Shown: positions 35,421-42,916 of the stretch, in pieces
Numbering within the stretch: the first letter of the stretch is position 1
How the letters are laid out: each line of letters opens with the position of its first letter
Assembly (NCBI GenBank): GCA_045629005.1
Contig: JAZQQJ010000028.1
Span: forward strand, 1 to 54,772
Direction: 5' to 3'
DNA length: 54,772 nucleotides
From: RGIG3528 sp045629005
GTDB taxonomy: Bacteria > Bacillota > Clostridia > Lachnospirales > Lachnospiraceae
The notes under the pieces: model-generated
The model's database searches: none
The model's input: the letters and a program-made list of their open reading frames with translations, nothing else
What the model was told of the DNA's origin: nothing
Made by a program: the position numbers and the translations under genes

Positions 35421-35825
35421 ATGAAAACTGTTAGAGTAGTAGCTGCCGTTATCAAGGCAACAAATGAAAAGGGTGAACCTATTATTTTTGCTACGCAGAG
35501 AGGGTATGGAGACTTAAAAGGCGGTTGGGAGTTTCCAGGCGGAAAGATTGAGGAAGGCGAAACTCCGCAGGAAGCTTTGAAACGAGAGATAATGGAAGAA
35601 CTGGATACTGAAATCGCAGTTGGAGAAATGATAGATACAATTGAGTATGACTACCCAACATTTCATCTTTCAATGGATTGCTTCTGGTGTGATATTATTA
35701 AAGGTGATTTGGTCCTAAAGGAGCATGAAGCAGCAAGATGGGTTGGGAGAGAAGATATTGAATCAGTTGCATGGCTTCCGGCTGATATTACAATTGTTGA
35801 TAAAGTTAAGAAAGCTTTGAAGTAA
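35421..35825 (+). CDS. Nudix (deoxy)nucleoside triphosphate pyrophosphohydrolase, MutT-like
   Basis: 134 residues, ATG 35421 after GGAGG, twelve bases behind the helicase. The Nudix box GKIEEGETPQEALKREIMEE at ~42-61 is complete, preceded by GGWEFPGG. It closely resembles the small MutT-like enzymes that clean modified dNTPs. The tight coupling with the PLD/DUF3427 helicase is a recurring arrangement and suggests a shared role, for example removing altered nucleotides released or needed by the helicase/nuclease. That role is inference. Confidence 0.85.
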   Translation: MKTVRVVAAVIKATNEKGEPIIFATQRGYGDLKGGWEFPGGKIEEGETPQEALKREIMEELDTEIAVGEMIDTIEYDYPTFHLSMDCFWCDIIKGDLVLKEHEAARWVGREDIESVAWLPADITIVDKVKKALK

Positions 35826-35830
35826 CGATA

Positions 35831-36049
35831 GTAGATTGTGAAGGACTTGTATGCTTTATTTGCAGAGAGCATCTTGGAGCGATTATTGTACCTTCGGTTA
35901 CTGCTAAAACAGACGTGTTGATTTTAGGAGAAGCGGGTAGTGCTGCATGGAAGTATGGGAATTATGGCACCAAGTATGAAAAAGCACAACAACTTATTGA
36001 AAAGGGAAAGCAAATCGTTGTTGTGAAAGAGAAAGATATAGTGAAATAA
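35831..36049 (+). pseudogene. BRCT-domain fragment without start codon
   Basis: An open stretch of 72 codons immediately after the Nudix gene lacks any good start. It reads like the C-terminal BRCT domain seen in bacterial exonuclease-BRCT proteins and NAD-dependent ligases: TDVLILGEAGSAAWKYGNYG, followed by TKYEKAQQLIEKGKQIVVVK. The N-terminal part of the parent protein is missing. It is a remnant of a gene that was probably an exonuclease or ligase neighbour in this island. It could be translated only by coupling to the Nudix gene in another frame. The remaining ~60 bases to the next gene show nothing else. Confidence 0.6.
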
Positions 36050-36108
36050 ATTTGTCAGCTCTAATATAAGGCGCCAAGAAATCATTTTATTATATATTAT
36101 TAAACAAT

Positions 36109-36684
36109 ATGATTACCTACACCTTTATCAAATCCCACCGTCGTACCATTTCCATCTCCGTCAAACTCGATGGAAGTGTTATCGTCCGCGTACCTCTGAC
36201 CTGTACCAAGAAGCGCGCGGAAGCTTTTGTTATGGAAAAGCAGGCGTGGATTGAAAAGTCACAAAAGAAAATGGCTGAAAGACGTGCCGTGGCTGACACC
36301 GCAGGAAACGGTACACAGAAGGTGCCTGCGTTTACAGACGCTGAGCTGGCTGCGCTTAAGAAGCAAGCGAAGAAAACCCTCCCTGCAATGGCAGCGGAGA
36401 TGGCTCGTACTATGAGTGTAACGTATGGCATAATTTCAATTCGTGCCCAGAAAACCCGTTGGGGAAGCTGCTCCTCGAAGGGTAATTTGAATTTTAATTG
36501 TTTGTTAATGCTGCTTCCTGAGAATATACAGCGTTATGTAGTTGTTCATGAGCTCTGTCACCGCAAGGAAATGAATCATTCCGATGCTTTCTGGCGTGAG
36601 GTGGCGAAATATCAGCCGACGTATAAAGACGACAGAAAGCAGTTGAAAGAGCTTGGAAGAGCGTTGATGATGAGACTGTCTTAG
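36109..36684 (+). CDS. YgjP/DUF45-type metal-dependent hydrolase (M48-like)
   Basis: 191 residues, ATG 36109. The zinc motif HELCHRKEMNHS at ~146-157 with the third ligand region FWREV is characteristic of the YgjP (DUF45, SprT-like) family, as is TRWGSCSSKGNLNFN just before it. The N-terminus (FIKSHRRTISISVKLDGSVI) is also typical. E. coli YgjP is reported as a nucleotide (UTP) pyrophosphatase-like protein, and homologues frequently sit beside type I restriction genes. Here it follows helicase debris and precedes an HNH gene, which suggests a former restriction locus. No clear ribosome site precedes it. Confidence 0.85.
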   Translation: MITYTFIKSHRRTISISVKLDGSVIVRVPLTCTKKRAEAFVMEKQAWIEKSQKKMAERRAVADTAGNGTQKVPAFTDAELAALKKQAKKTLPAMAAEMARTMSVTYGIISIRAQKTRWGSCSSKGNLNFNCLLMLLPENIQRYVVVHELCHRKEMNHSDAFWREVAKYQPTYKDDRKQLKELGRALMMRLS

Positions 36685-36689
36685 GAAAT

Positions 36690-37529
36690 ATGGGTGAAAA
36701 TATGGAAGACACATTGTTATTTCAAAAAGAAGTGGATAAGTCAGTTCTCTATCAAGGAATGACAATACCTGTAGCTTTTCATAAACTGTTTTATGACAGA
36801 ATTGGATTTGCTTTAAAGCATGGCGAGAAGAGAAATATCAAGATAATGATTGATGGTGAAACTTACCCTGCGGAGTTGAAAAATCAGGGGTTTAATCGGG
36901 ATGTTTATACTAATCATGTTGATGTTTTGCAGATAAGATACGGCGAAAATAGCCCTGTTGCCAAGAAAATGAGGGAAAAGTTCGCAAGTACATTCCGGGC
37001 TGTTACAGAATTTAGAAATAATCCGGAAAATGCACACAGAAGCATTAATCTTGCTGATGAAGAAAAAGAGTATGTGGCTTTGTATGCAACTCCTGAAGAG
37101 GGCGTTATTTTCGCAGATTGTATAAACAAGAAGGAGTATGTCGAGGAGACGAAAGCTCTTTCGAGACTCAATGAAGTGGATTATGAGCTGGCGATTGATC
37201 GTAATGCCACAATTGTTATAGAGACCGGGATTAAGAAGGTCAGACGTCTTTCCAAGGCAATCGGGAATTCATTGAAAATAATTTATGGATATCGTTGCCA
37301 AATTTGCGGGCAGTTTATTGGTCAGCAATATGGGTCAGAACTGATTCATGCTCATCATATAGATTATTTTACAAAGAGCCTAAATAATAATGCGGACAAT
37401 ATTATGATTGTATGTCCTAATCATCACGGAATTATACATGATAAAAATCCGCAGTTTGATAAGAAAACGAAGACCTATACATATCCAAATGGATATCGTG
37501 AAGGTTTGAAGTTAAATGTGCATTTGTAA
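36690..37529 (+). CDS. HNH endonuclease with unrecognised N-terminal domain (279 residues)
   Basis: ATG 36690 lies five bases after the YgjP stop; ATG 36702 is an alternative. The C-terminal part carries an HNH nuclease: CQICG at ~204, then HAHHIDYF, and CPNHHGIIH. The first ~190 residues (VAFHKLFYDRIGFALKHGEK; YPAELKNQGFNRDVY; MREKFASTFRAV) look like a separate beta-rich domain that may recognise DNA or a modified base. The order resembles modification-dependent restriction enzymes, but no methyltransferase of the DNA type lies next to it. It is part of the defence-like island. Confidence 0.75.
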   Translation: MGENMEDTLLFQKEVDKSVLYQGMTIPVAFHKLFYDRIGFALKHGEKRNIKIMIDGETYPAELKNQGFNRDVYTNHVDVLQIRYGENSPVAKKMREKFASTFRAVTEFRNNPENAHRSINLADEEKEYVALYATPEEGVIFADCINKKEYVEETKALSRLNEVDYELAIDRNATIVIETGIKKVRRLSKAIGNSLKIIYGYRCQICGQFIGQQYGSELIHAHHIDYFTKSLNNNADNIMIVCPNHHGIIHDKNPQFDKKTKTYTYPNGYREGLKLNVHL

Positions 37530-37560
37530 TTGAAAAGGGAATGTATATATCGGAGGCAAT

Positions 37561-38574
37561 ATGCCGTCAGGTGCAAGCTTAAATGAAGGACTTTATAAGC
37601 AGGGCCAATTCTCAGATGACGAGATGTGGTCCGCTTTTGCGTTCCTTTTTTCGGCTAAGTCCAGGCAGTCGACAAGCTACAAATATGCCTTTTTGAAGGC
37701 AATTCTTGATAATCTTTACAATACCGATGAGAATCTGACATTAACATTCGATCAGTTGTTTTCAAAGTTTACTGAAATTTATTGGAATCTTGTTTTGAAA
37801 CATAATATCAGGCAGGCTCCGGTTATTTCCGGCGGAAAAACAACGAAACTTGAACAGGCGCTTTGGGCTGCAAAGGCTAAGTGCCCTGTTGCGGAGGATT
37901 TACCTTTCGAAAGCATTCCTGCGGATGTGAAGGAATTTGTATGTAAGCGTGTTAAGACGGATTGCAAGGAAAATGTTGTCGGTGCGCTATATGGCGACCT
38001 ACAGGAAATGATTTACTCGTTCTCAAAGAAGGGCGAGTACATTCGTTTCAATCCTTTAATGTATGAGTTTGTCTGCAAACATAAGGTCGCTATTGAGAAG
38101 ATGAACTATTATGAGTGGGCTAAATATCTCGAGAAGATTAATCATGATGATGTTATGGATCATCTGCTTACAAAGATAGACGAGAGTGCAAAACGTAACA
38201 ATCTTGAATTCTATAGAAACATTCTTTTTGAGGAATTTGAGAACAAGTGCTTTTACTGTGGGAAACCGCTGACTGAAAGGACTGTCCATGTGGATCATTT
38301 CATTCCGTGGTCATTCATTAAAGACGATAATCTGTGGAATTTCGTTCTTGCGTGTCCAAAATGCAATGAGAGCAAGAATGATAAACTTGCACCGAAGGAA
38401 CAGCTTGAGTTACTTGTTAAGAGAAACGAACAAATTGTCATTGAAAAGCCCAATATCACTCTTATGAAGAACTATCAGGCTCAGCGTTTGATAAAGATAT
38501 ATTCATGGGCATCTGACAATGGATATAAGGATATTTGGACACCGCCACGAAGAAAGGTAATTGTTAATGGATAA
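37561..38574 (+). CDS. HNH endonuclease (337 residues)
   Basis: ATG 37561 after GGAGG. The HNH motif is at ~229-280: CFYCGKPL, HVDHFIPWSF, NFVLACPKCNESKNDK. The N-terminal ~220 residues are mostly helical and unrecognised; WSAFAFLFSAKSRQSTSYKY near the start looks like a conserved block. It is a second nuclease directly after another HNH gene. Its end overlaps the beginning of the methyltransferase gene by eight bases, indicating co-translation. The target is unknown. Confidence 0.8.
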   Translation: MPSGASLNEGLYKQGQFSDDEMWSAFAFLFSAKSRQSTSYKYAFLKAILDNLYNTDENLTLTFDQLFSKFTEIYWNLVLKHNIRQAPVISGGKTTKLEQALWAAKAKCPVAEDLPFESIPADVKEFVCKRVKTDCKENVVGALYGDLQEMIYSFSKKGEYIRFNPLMYEFVCKHKVAIEKMNYYEWAKYLEKINHDDVMDHLLTKIDESAKRNNLEFYRNILFEEFENKCFYCGKPLTERTVHVDHFIPWSFIKDDNLWNFVLACPKCNESKNDKLAPKEQLELLVKRNEQIVIEKPNITLMKNYQAQRLIKIYSWASDNGYKDIWTPPRRKVIVNG

Positions 38575-39163
38575 AAATATAGAATACTACAATACAAACG
38601 CCGCTTCCTTCTTTGCGGGCACGGTTAATGCGGATATGTCGTTCTGGCGCGACAAATTCGAGAAGCAGCTTGCTGCGGGTGGTTGTATCCTCGATGCGGG
38701 CTGTGGCAGCGGTCGTGACAGCAAGGCATTTCTCGATAATGGCTATTCCGTTGTTGCGTTTGATGCATCTTCAGAGATGTGCCGCATGGCCTCGGAGCTC
38801 ATCGGGCAGGAAGTACTTCAGATGAGGTTTGAGGATGTTGCTTTTGTCGATGAATTTGATGGAATATGGGCGTGTGCATCGCTTCTTCATGTGCCGTATG
38901 ATGATTTGCCGGATGCGCTCGGAAAGCTTCACAGGGCGTTGAAGGAGAACGGAACTCTGTATGTTTCTTTCAAGTACGGCGAGGGCACGAAGCAGCGTGG
39001 TGAACGCGTTTTCAGTGACTTTACGGAAGAATCGGTGAAGATGCTTTTAGAAAACGCCGGCTTTAAAATATTGGAATGTGGTGTCAGCACTGACATCCGG
39101 CCCGACAGAGCCGATGAAAAGTGGGTGAATGTGATTGCAATAGGGGAAAACAATGCGGTTTGA
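38567..39163 (+). CDS. Class I SAM-dependent methyltransferase
   Basis: 198 residues from ATG 38567 (AAGG nine bases upstream), overlapping the HNH gene. Motif I is ILDAGCGSGRDSKAF, followed by VVAFDASSEMC, a DEFDGIWACASLLHVPYDDL motif IV and LKENGTLYVSFKYGEG. It belongs to the TehB/UbiE-like small-molecule methyltransferases; the DNA-methyltransferase motif (N/D/S)PP(Y/F) is absent, so it does not look like a restriction partner. It overlaps the following GNAT gene by eleven bases. Confidence 0.85.
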   Translation: MDKNIEYYNTNAASFFAGTVNADMSFWRDKFEKQLAAGGCILDAGCGSGRDSKAFLDNGYSVVAFDASSEMCRMASELIGQEVLQMRFEDVAFVDEFDGIWACASLLHVPYDDLPDALGKLHRALKENGTLYVSFKYGEGTKQRGERVFSDFTEESVKMLLENAGFKILECGVSTDIRPDRADEKWVNVIAIGENNAV

Positions 39164-39725
39164 ACGTGGTAGAATTATCCTTCGTGATATGAAGGAAGAA
39201 GACATAGATGACTATATAAAGTGGTTCGTTGATGATGGTGAAGGCTTCACGGAATGGATGAATTATGATGCTCCGTGGGAGGACAAAATTTCCTCGGATT
39301 GTGATGAGGAAAGGGCTTCATGGACGGAGTATTATCTGGCTGTGAAGGATTATCCTGACAGTGCACCCAGATGGAAGTTTGAGATTGAAGTTGATGGAAA
39401 ACATATAGGCTGGGTGAGCGCATACGATGACCTTGAATATGTTGAAAATCCGGACAATACGCTTGCCATAGGCATAGACATTCCTGAAAAGCAGTTCTGG
39501 GGAAACGGTATCGGCACCGAAGCACTTTCGATGTTCATTGATTACTATCGCAGCCATGGCGTGGAAAAGCTCTATATCCAGACGTGGTCGGGCAATGAGC
39601 GTATGATGAGGGTTATAGAAAAGCTGGGCTTTAGGGAATATTTCCGAAAGAAGAACTATCGCGAAGTGAACGGCAGAAAATATGACGCGGTGACGTTTAT
39701 ACTTTGTAATAAATCAGAGGTATAG
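39153..39725 (+). CDS. GNAT N-acetyltransferase, RimJ/RimL type
   Basis: 190 residues, ATG 39153. RIILRDMKEEDIDDYIKWF is the usual start; TLAIGIDIPEKQFWGNGIGT holds motif A, and NERMMRVIEKLGFREYFRKK the C-terminal motif. A typical transfer target is an amino-group of a ribosomal protein, amino acid or aminoglycoside. Overlap with the methyltransferase and a gap of eight bases to the helicase gene place it in the island operon. Confidence 0.82.
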   Translation: MRFERGRIILRDMKEEDIDDYIKWFVDDGEGFTEWMNYDAPWEDKISSDCDEERASWTEYYLAVKDYPDSAPRWKFEIEVDGKHIGWVSAYDDLEYVENPDNTLAIGIDIPEKQFWGNGIGTEALSMFIDYYRSHGVEKLYIQTWSGNERMMRVIEKLGFREYFRKKNYREVNGRKYDAVTFILCNKSEV

Positions 39726-39733
39726 AAAAGTAA

Positions 39734-41620
39734 ATGATTGTATATGACGGTTTAAAATCTGACTTTTTAAAAAGCGTGGAAGATGACTGTATTGCCATAC
39801 AGATTGAAGAAAATATTCTTTCAAAGATGGGACGACATACTCCTAAGGCTGAATTTCGGTCATGGGAGAATTCTCTTAACTATATGTACAAGGTACTTAA
39901 TGACGATGAGATTCCTTCTGATGCAGGCATAGCTATTGAATATAATATTCCGCAGACTGCGAAAAGAATAGACTTCATGATTACCGGATATGATAGCAAC
40001 GATGCTGCTAATATGGTCATTGTTGAGTTAAAGCAATGGGAAGATTTGGAAGTAGTTAATAATGTTGAAGCGCTTGTTGATACGTTTACCGGTGGGGCAA
40101 AAAGAAGAGTAGTACATCCTTCGTATCAGGTGTGGTCATATGCACAGCTTATTCGTGATTACAATTCTTCTGTTCAAGATTGCAGCGTTACGGTATCTCC
40201 TTGTGCATGTTTGCATAACTACATAAGGCATCCGAATGATCCGCTGGATGCCGTTCAATACCAGGATTATCTGATTGATGCACCTGCATTTACAAAAGGG
40301 CAATTGGAACAGTTAAGATATTTTATCAAAAAGTCTGTGCGCAAGGGTGACAATAAAGAAGTACTTTACCTTGTTGACAGAGGAAAAATCAGGCCTTCCA
40401 AGAGCCTTCAAAACACAATAGCGTCTATGCTTAAGGGTAATCGTGAGTTCATCATGATTGATGAGCAAAAGGTGGTTTATGAAGAGATTTTGCGCCTTTC
40501 GCAAATGTGTATGAGTGACTTCAAAAAAAGGACGATTATCGTGGAAGGCGGGCCCGGAACGGGAAAAACTGTTGTGGCAGTGAATCTTCTTGCAGAGCTC
40601 ACGCAGCGAGACCAAATGGTTCAATATGTTTCTAAGAACAGTGCGCCTCGTGAGGTTTATCTTCAGAAACTTAAGGGCCAGATGACAAAGAGCAGTGTTG
40701 AAAATATGTTCAAGGGTTCAGGGGCGTACACAGATACCGGTGCAAATGTTGCTCATACATTGTTAGTTGATGAGGCTCATCGCCTTAATGAAAAATCAGG
40801 GCTGTATCATAATCAGGGTGAGAATCAGATAAAAGAGATTATTAATACTGCGTATTGTTCTGTGTTTTTTATTGATGAGAGTCAGCGTGTTACCATGGAT
40901 GATATCGGGTCAGTCGCTGAAATAGAGAAGTGGGCCAAAGAACTGAATTCCGAAGTCTATCATATGGAACTGAAATCACAGTTTAGATGTAATGGGTCTG
41001 ATGGTTATTTGGCTTGGCTTGACAATGTTCTGGAAATAAGGGAGACAGCAAACTTTGACCTTGAAGGGGTAGATTATGACATTAGGATATGTGATACCCC
41101 GAATGAAGTCAGAGATATTGTTATTGAAAGAAACAAGATTAATAATTCCGCAAGAATATTGGCAGGATACTGTTGGAATTGGATAAAAGAAGGAAAGAAA
41201 CTGACAGCCTGTCACGATATCCAAATTGGTGATTTTGAAATCAGCTGGAATCTTCAGGATGGTGTGCCCTATGCGCTTTCGGAGACTTCGGTAAACGAGG
41301 CGGGATGTATTCATACTTCTCAGGGCTTGGAATTTGACTACGCAGGTGTAATCATTGGTGATGATATGCGTTATGAGGATGGGCACATTATTACTGATTA
41401 TACCAAGCGTGCAAAAACAGATCAGTCTTTAAAAGGAATAGTAAAACTTGCAAAAGAGAATCCTGCTGAGGCTAATAGGCGTGCAGAGGAAATAATAAAA
41501 AATACATACAGAACGCTGATGACCAGAGGCATGAAAGGCTGTTATATATACTGCACCGACAAAGGGCTGGCAGATTATTTACGGGAGGAAGTTGAGAATG
41601 CGAAAAGATACAATCGATAG
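39734..41620 (+). CDS. DUF2075 helicase-like ATPase with N-terminal nuclease-like domain
   Basis: 628 residues, ATG 39734. Residues ~1-180 resemble a PD-(D/E)XK nuclease: RIDFMITGYD and VIVELKQWEDLE with the acidic and E-x-K residues. The P-loop ATPase follows: IVEGGPGTGKTVV (~268), LLVDEAHRLN (~342), VFFIDESQRV, and late motifs EAGCIHTSQGLEFDYAGV and MTRGMKGCYIYCTD, as in SF1-like Schlafen/DUF2075 proteins. Such proteins are found in phage-defence loci. It is directly followed by a MazG-type pyrophosphohydrolase gene that overlaps its end by 23 bases. Confidence 0.87.
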   Translation: MIVYDGLKSDFLKSVEDDCIAIQIEENILSKMGRHTPKAEFRSWENSLNYMYKVLNDDEIPSDAGIAIEYNIPQTAKRIDFMITGYDSNDAANMVIVELKQWEDLEVVNNVEALVDTFTGGAKRRVVHPSYQVWSYAQLIRDYNSSVQDCSVTVSPCACLHNYIRHPNDPLDAVQYQDYLIDAPAFTKGQLEQLRYFIKKSVRKGDNKEVLYLVDRGKIRPSKSLQNTIASMLKGNREFIMIDEQKVVYEEILRLSQMCMSDFKKRTIIVEGGPGTGKTVVAVNLLAELTQRDQMVQYVSKNSAPREVYLQKLKGQMTKSSVENMFKGSGAYTDTGANVAHTLLVDEAHRLNEKSGLYHNQGENQIKEIINTAYCSVFFIDESQRVTMDDIGSVAEIEKWAKELNSEVYHMELKSQFRCNGSDGYLAWLDNVLEIRETANFDLEGVDYDIRICDTPNEVRDIVIERNKINNSARILAGYCWNWIKEGKKLTACHDIQIGDFEISWNLQDGVPYALSETSVNEAGCIHTSQGLEFDYAGVIIGDDMRYEDGHIITDYTKRAKTDQSLKGIVKLAKENPAEANRRAEEIIKNTYRTLMTRGMKGCYIYCTDKGLADYLREEVENAKRYNR

Positions 41621-41918
41621 AATTAGAAAGTTTAGTGAGGACCGCAACTGGGATCAGTTCCATTCTCCTGCGAATCTTGCAAAATCAATTTCAATCGAGG
41701 CTAACGAGCTTCTTGAGTGCTTCCAGTGGAGTGATGACGGTTACGACATAAATGAGGTCAGGGAAGAGCTCGCGGATGTCATTGTATATTGCCAGGATAT
41801 GCTTGATAAGCTTGGGCTTGATGTGGACGAAATCATCAATGCGAAGATGGACAAGAATGAGGCCAAGTACCCTGTGGAAAAGGCAAAGGGCGTGTCCACG
41901 AAGTATAATAGGCTGTAG
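41598..41918 (+). CDS. MazG-like nucleotide pyrophosphohydrolase
   Basis: 106 residues from ATG 41598 with GGGAGGAA eight bases upstream, inside the end of the DUF2075 gene. Motifs ISIEANELLECFQW and REELADVIVYCQDML are the EExxE...ExxD magnesium site of the all-alpha NTP pyrophosphatase (MazG/RS21-C6) superfamily. It hydrolyses (d)NTPs to monophosphates. Its overlap with the helicase mirrors the helicase-Nudix pair at 32403-35825. Confidence 0.88.
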   Translation: MRKDTIDRIRKFSEDRNWDQFHSPANLAKSISIEANELLECFQWSDDGYDINEVREELADVIVYCQDMLDKLGLDVDEIINAKMDKNEAKYPVEKAKGVSTKYNRL

Positions 41919-41922
41919 GCGT

Positions 41923-42333
41923 GTGAGAGTGCATGAGGGCCGGTGGCTGAATACCGAATATCGGAATATGGCCGGTGGGGTTACGAACTACTGGATTGGG
42001 ATAAAGGCCATCAATGTCGGGAAGCGGATGTTAGTTGTGGATGGACTGCATCTTGGGCAGTATACGCTTGAGGAGCTGCATATTTACATCGACTCCATTA
42101 TGACGGCGGTTATTGTTGATGGCACGTATTATGCCGTGAACCATGCGCTGGTGGAGGACATTGCGGAGCATCCTGATAAGTACAGGCCTCTTTTTGACAG
42201 TGTTGCGAATCTGAAGATTCTGAACTATCTGGAGATGTGTAATAAGCTGAACGCTACGCCGTATTTTACGGAGTATGAGCTTGTGAGGTTCATGGACAAG
42301 AATTCCTTTAAGGATGGGGGCGTACGGGCTTAG
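41923..42333 (+). CDS. Unknown protein, C-terminal part out of frame at a G5 run
   Basis: Open in one frame to TAG 42331. Starts are uncertain: GTG 41923 or 41929, or ATG 41968; none has a clear ribosome site. Conserved-looking segments are TNYWIGIKAINVGKRMLVVD, GLHLGQYTLEELHIYIDSI, DGTYYAVNHALVEDIAEHP and TPYFTEYELVRFM. At GATGGGGGCG (42313-42322) the frame ends soon after, but removing one G continues it as GAYGLSREQSAEIVRNFSV to TAA 42407, a natural-looking ending. The family is not recognised. It is either a real frameshift or a homopolymer error. Confidence 0.5.
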   Translation: MRVHEGRWLNTEYRNMAGGVTNYWIGIKAINVGKRMLVVDGLHLGQYTLEELHIYIDSIMTAVIVDGTYYAVNHALVEDIAEHPDKYRPLFDSVANLKILNYLEMCNKLNATPYFTEYELVRFMDKNSFKDGGVRA

Positions 42334-42421
42334 CCGTGAGCAATCTGCGGAGATTGTGAGGAATTTCTCGGTGCATGCGGACGGGAAGAAACTGGTTTTC
42401 GGAGATTAATTTAAATCACCC

Positions 42422-42463
42422 TTGACTTACAATCAATTGCGGGATATACTATCAATTGATAGT
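42422..42463 (+). promoter_or_regulatory. Promoter and operator of the toxin-antitoxin pair
   Basis: -35 TTGACT 42422-42427, 17-base spacer, -10 TATACT 42445-42450. A perfect 16-bp palindrome ACTATCAATTGATAGT at 42448-42463 overlaps the -10 end and start site. It is a likely binding site for the antitoxin and thus autoregulation. Confidence 0.85.
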
Positions 42464-42483
42464 GAAAACGAGTGGGGTGAGTT

Positions 42484-42891
42484 ATGGGTATATTTCTAAG
42501 TTTTCAATCAAAGAAAATAGAAGTTGTTGCTTTTTTGGATGAATTAAAGGGCTTACTTGAGAGAAAAGATTTTGACATTAATAAGGATCTATACCTTGTA
42601 AGTAAAAGCAAACAAGGAGAAGACAGGGAGTTTTCAACGCCGTACACATTACTGGATCTTAATTATGATTTACAGGATGTGGTTGACAGATTAAAAGAAC
42701 TAAAAGTTGAGGAATATTCAGAAACAAAAGTTGATAAAGACAATGTTAACCCGCCCCTGCTATTTGTGTTTGGAAAGGATATAAATGGCAGACTATTATA
42801 TGTCAAGTTGAAAATCAGAAGTCTTCAAAAGCAGGTTTTATGTGTATCGTTTCATTATGCAAAGGAAAAAATGGTTTTTCCTTATGCATAA
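42484..42891 (+). CDS. Probable toxin of a SocA/MqsA-type toxin-antitoxin system (MqsR-like)
   Basis: 135 residues, ATG 42484 after GGGGTGAG. The order of secondary structure and the phrases LKGLLERKDFDI, LLDLNYDLQDVVDRLKELKV, GRLLYVKLKI and VLCVSFHYA resemble MqsR-like mRNA interferases, which act as RelE-type ribosome-associated nucleases. The identification rests mainly on context: a downstream Zn-finger/HTH/SocA protein and a palindromic operator. Its end lies 25 bases before the antitoxin start. Confidence 0.65.
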   Translation: MGIFLSFQSKKIEVVAFLDELKGLLERKDFDINKDLYLVSKSKQGEDREFSTPYTLLDLNYDLQDVVDRLKELKVEEYSETKVDKDNVNPPLLFVFGKDINGRLLYVKLKIRSLQKQVLCVSFHYAKEKMVFPYA

Positions 42892-42916
42892 TGAAAACAT
42901 CGAAGGAGGATTGAAA

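Noticed and set aside
38567..39163. DNA methyltransferase partner of the HNH nucleases
   Set aside because: It lacks the (N/D/S)PP(Y/F) motif and matches small-molecule methyltransferases.
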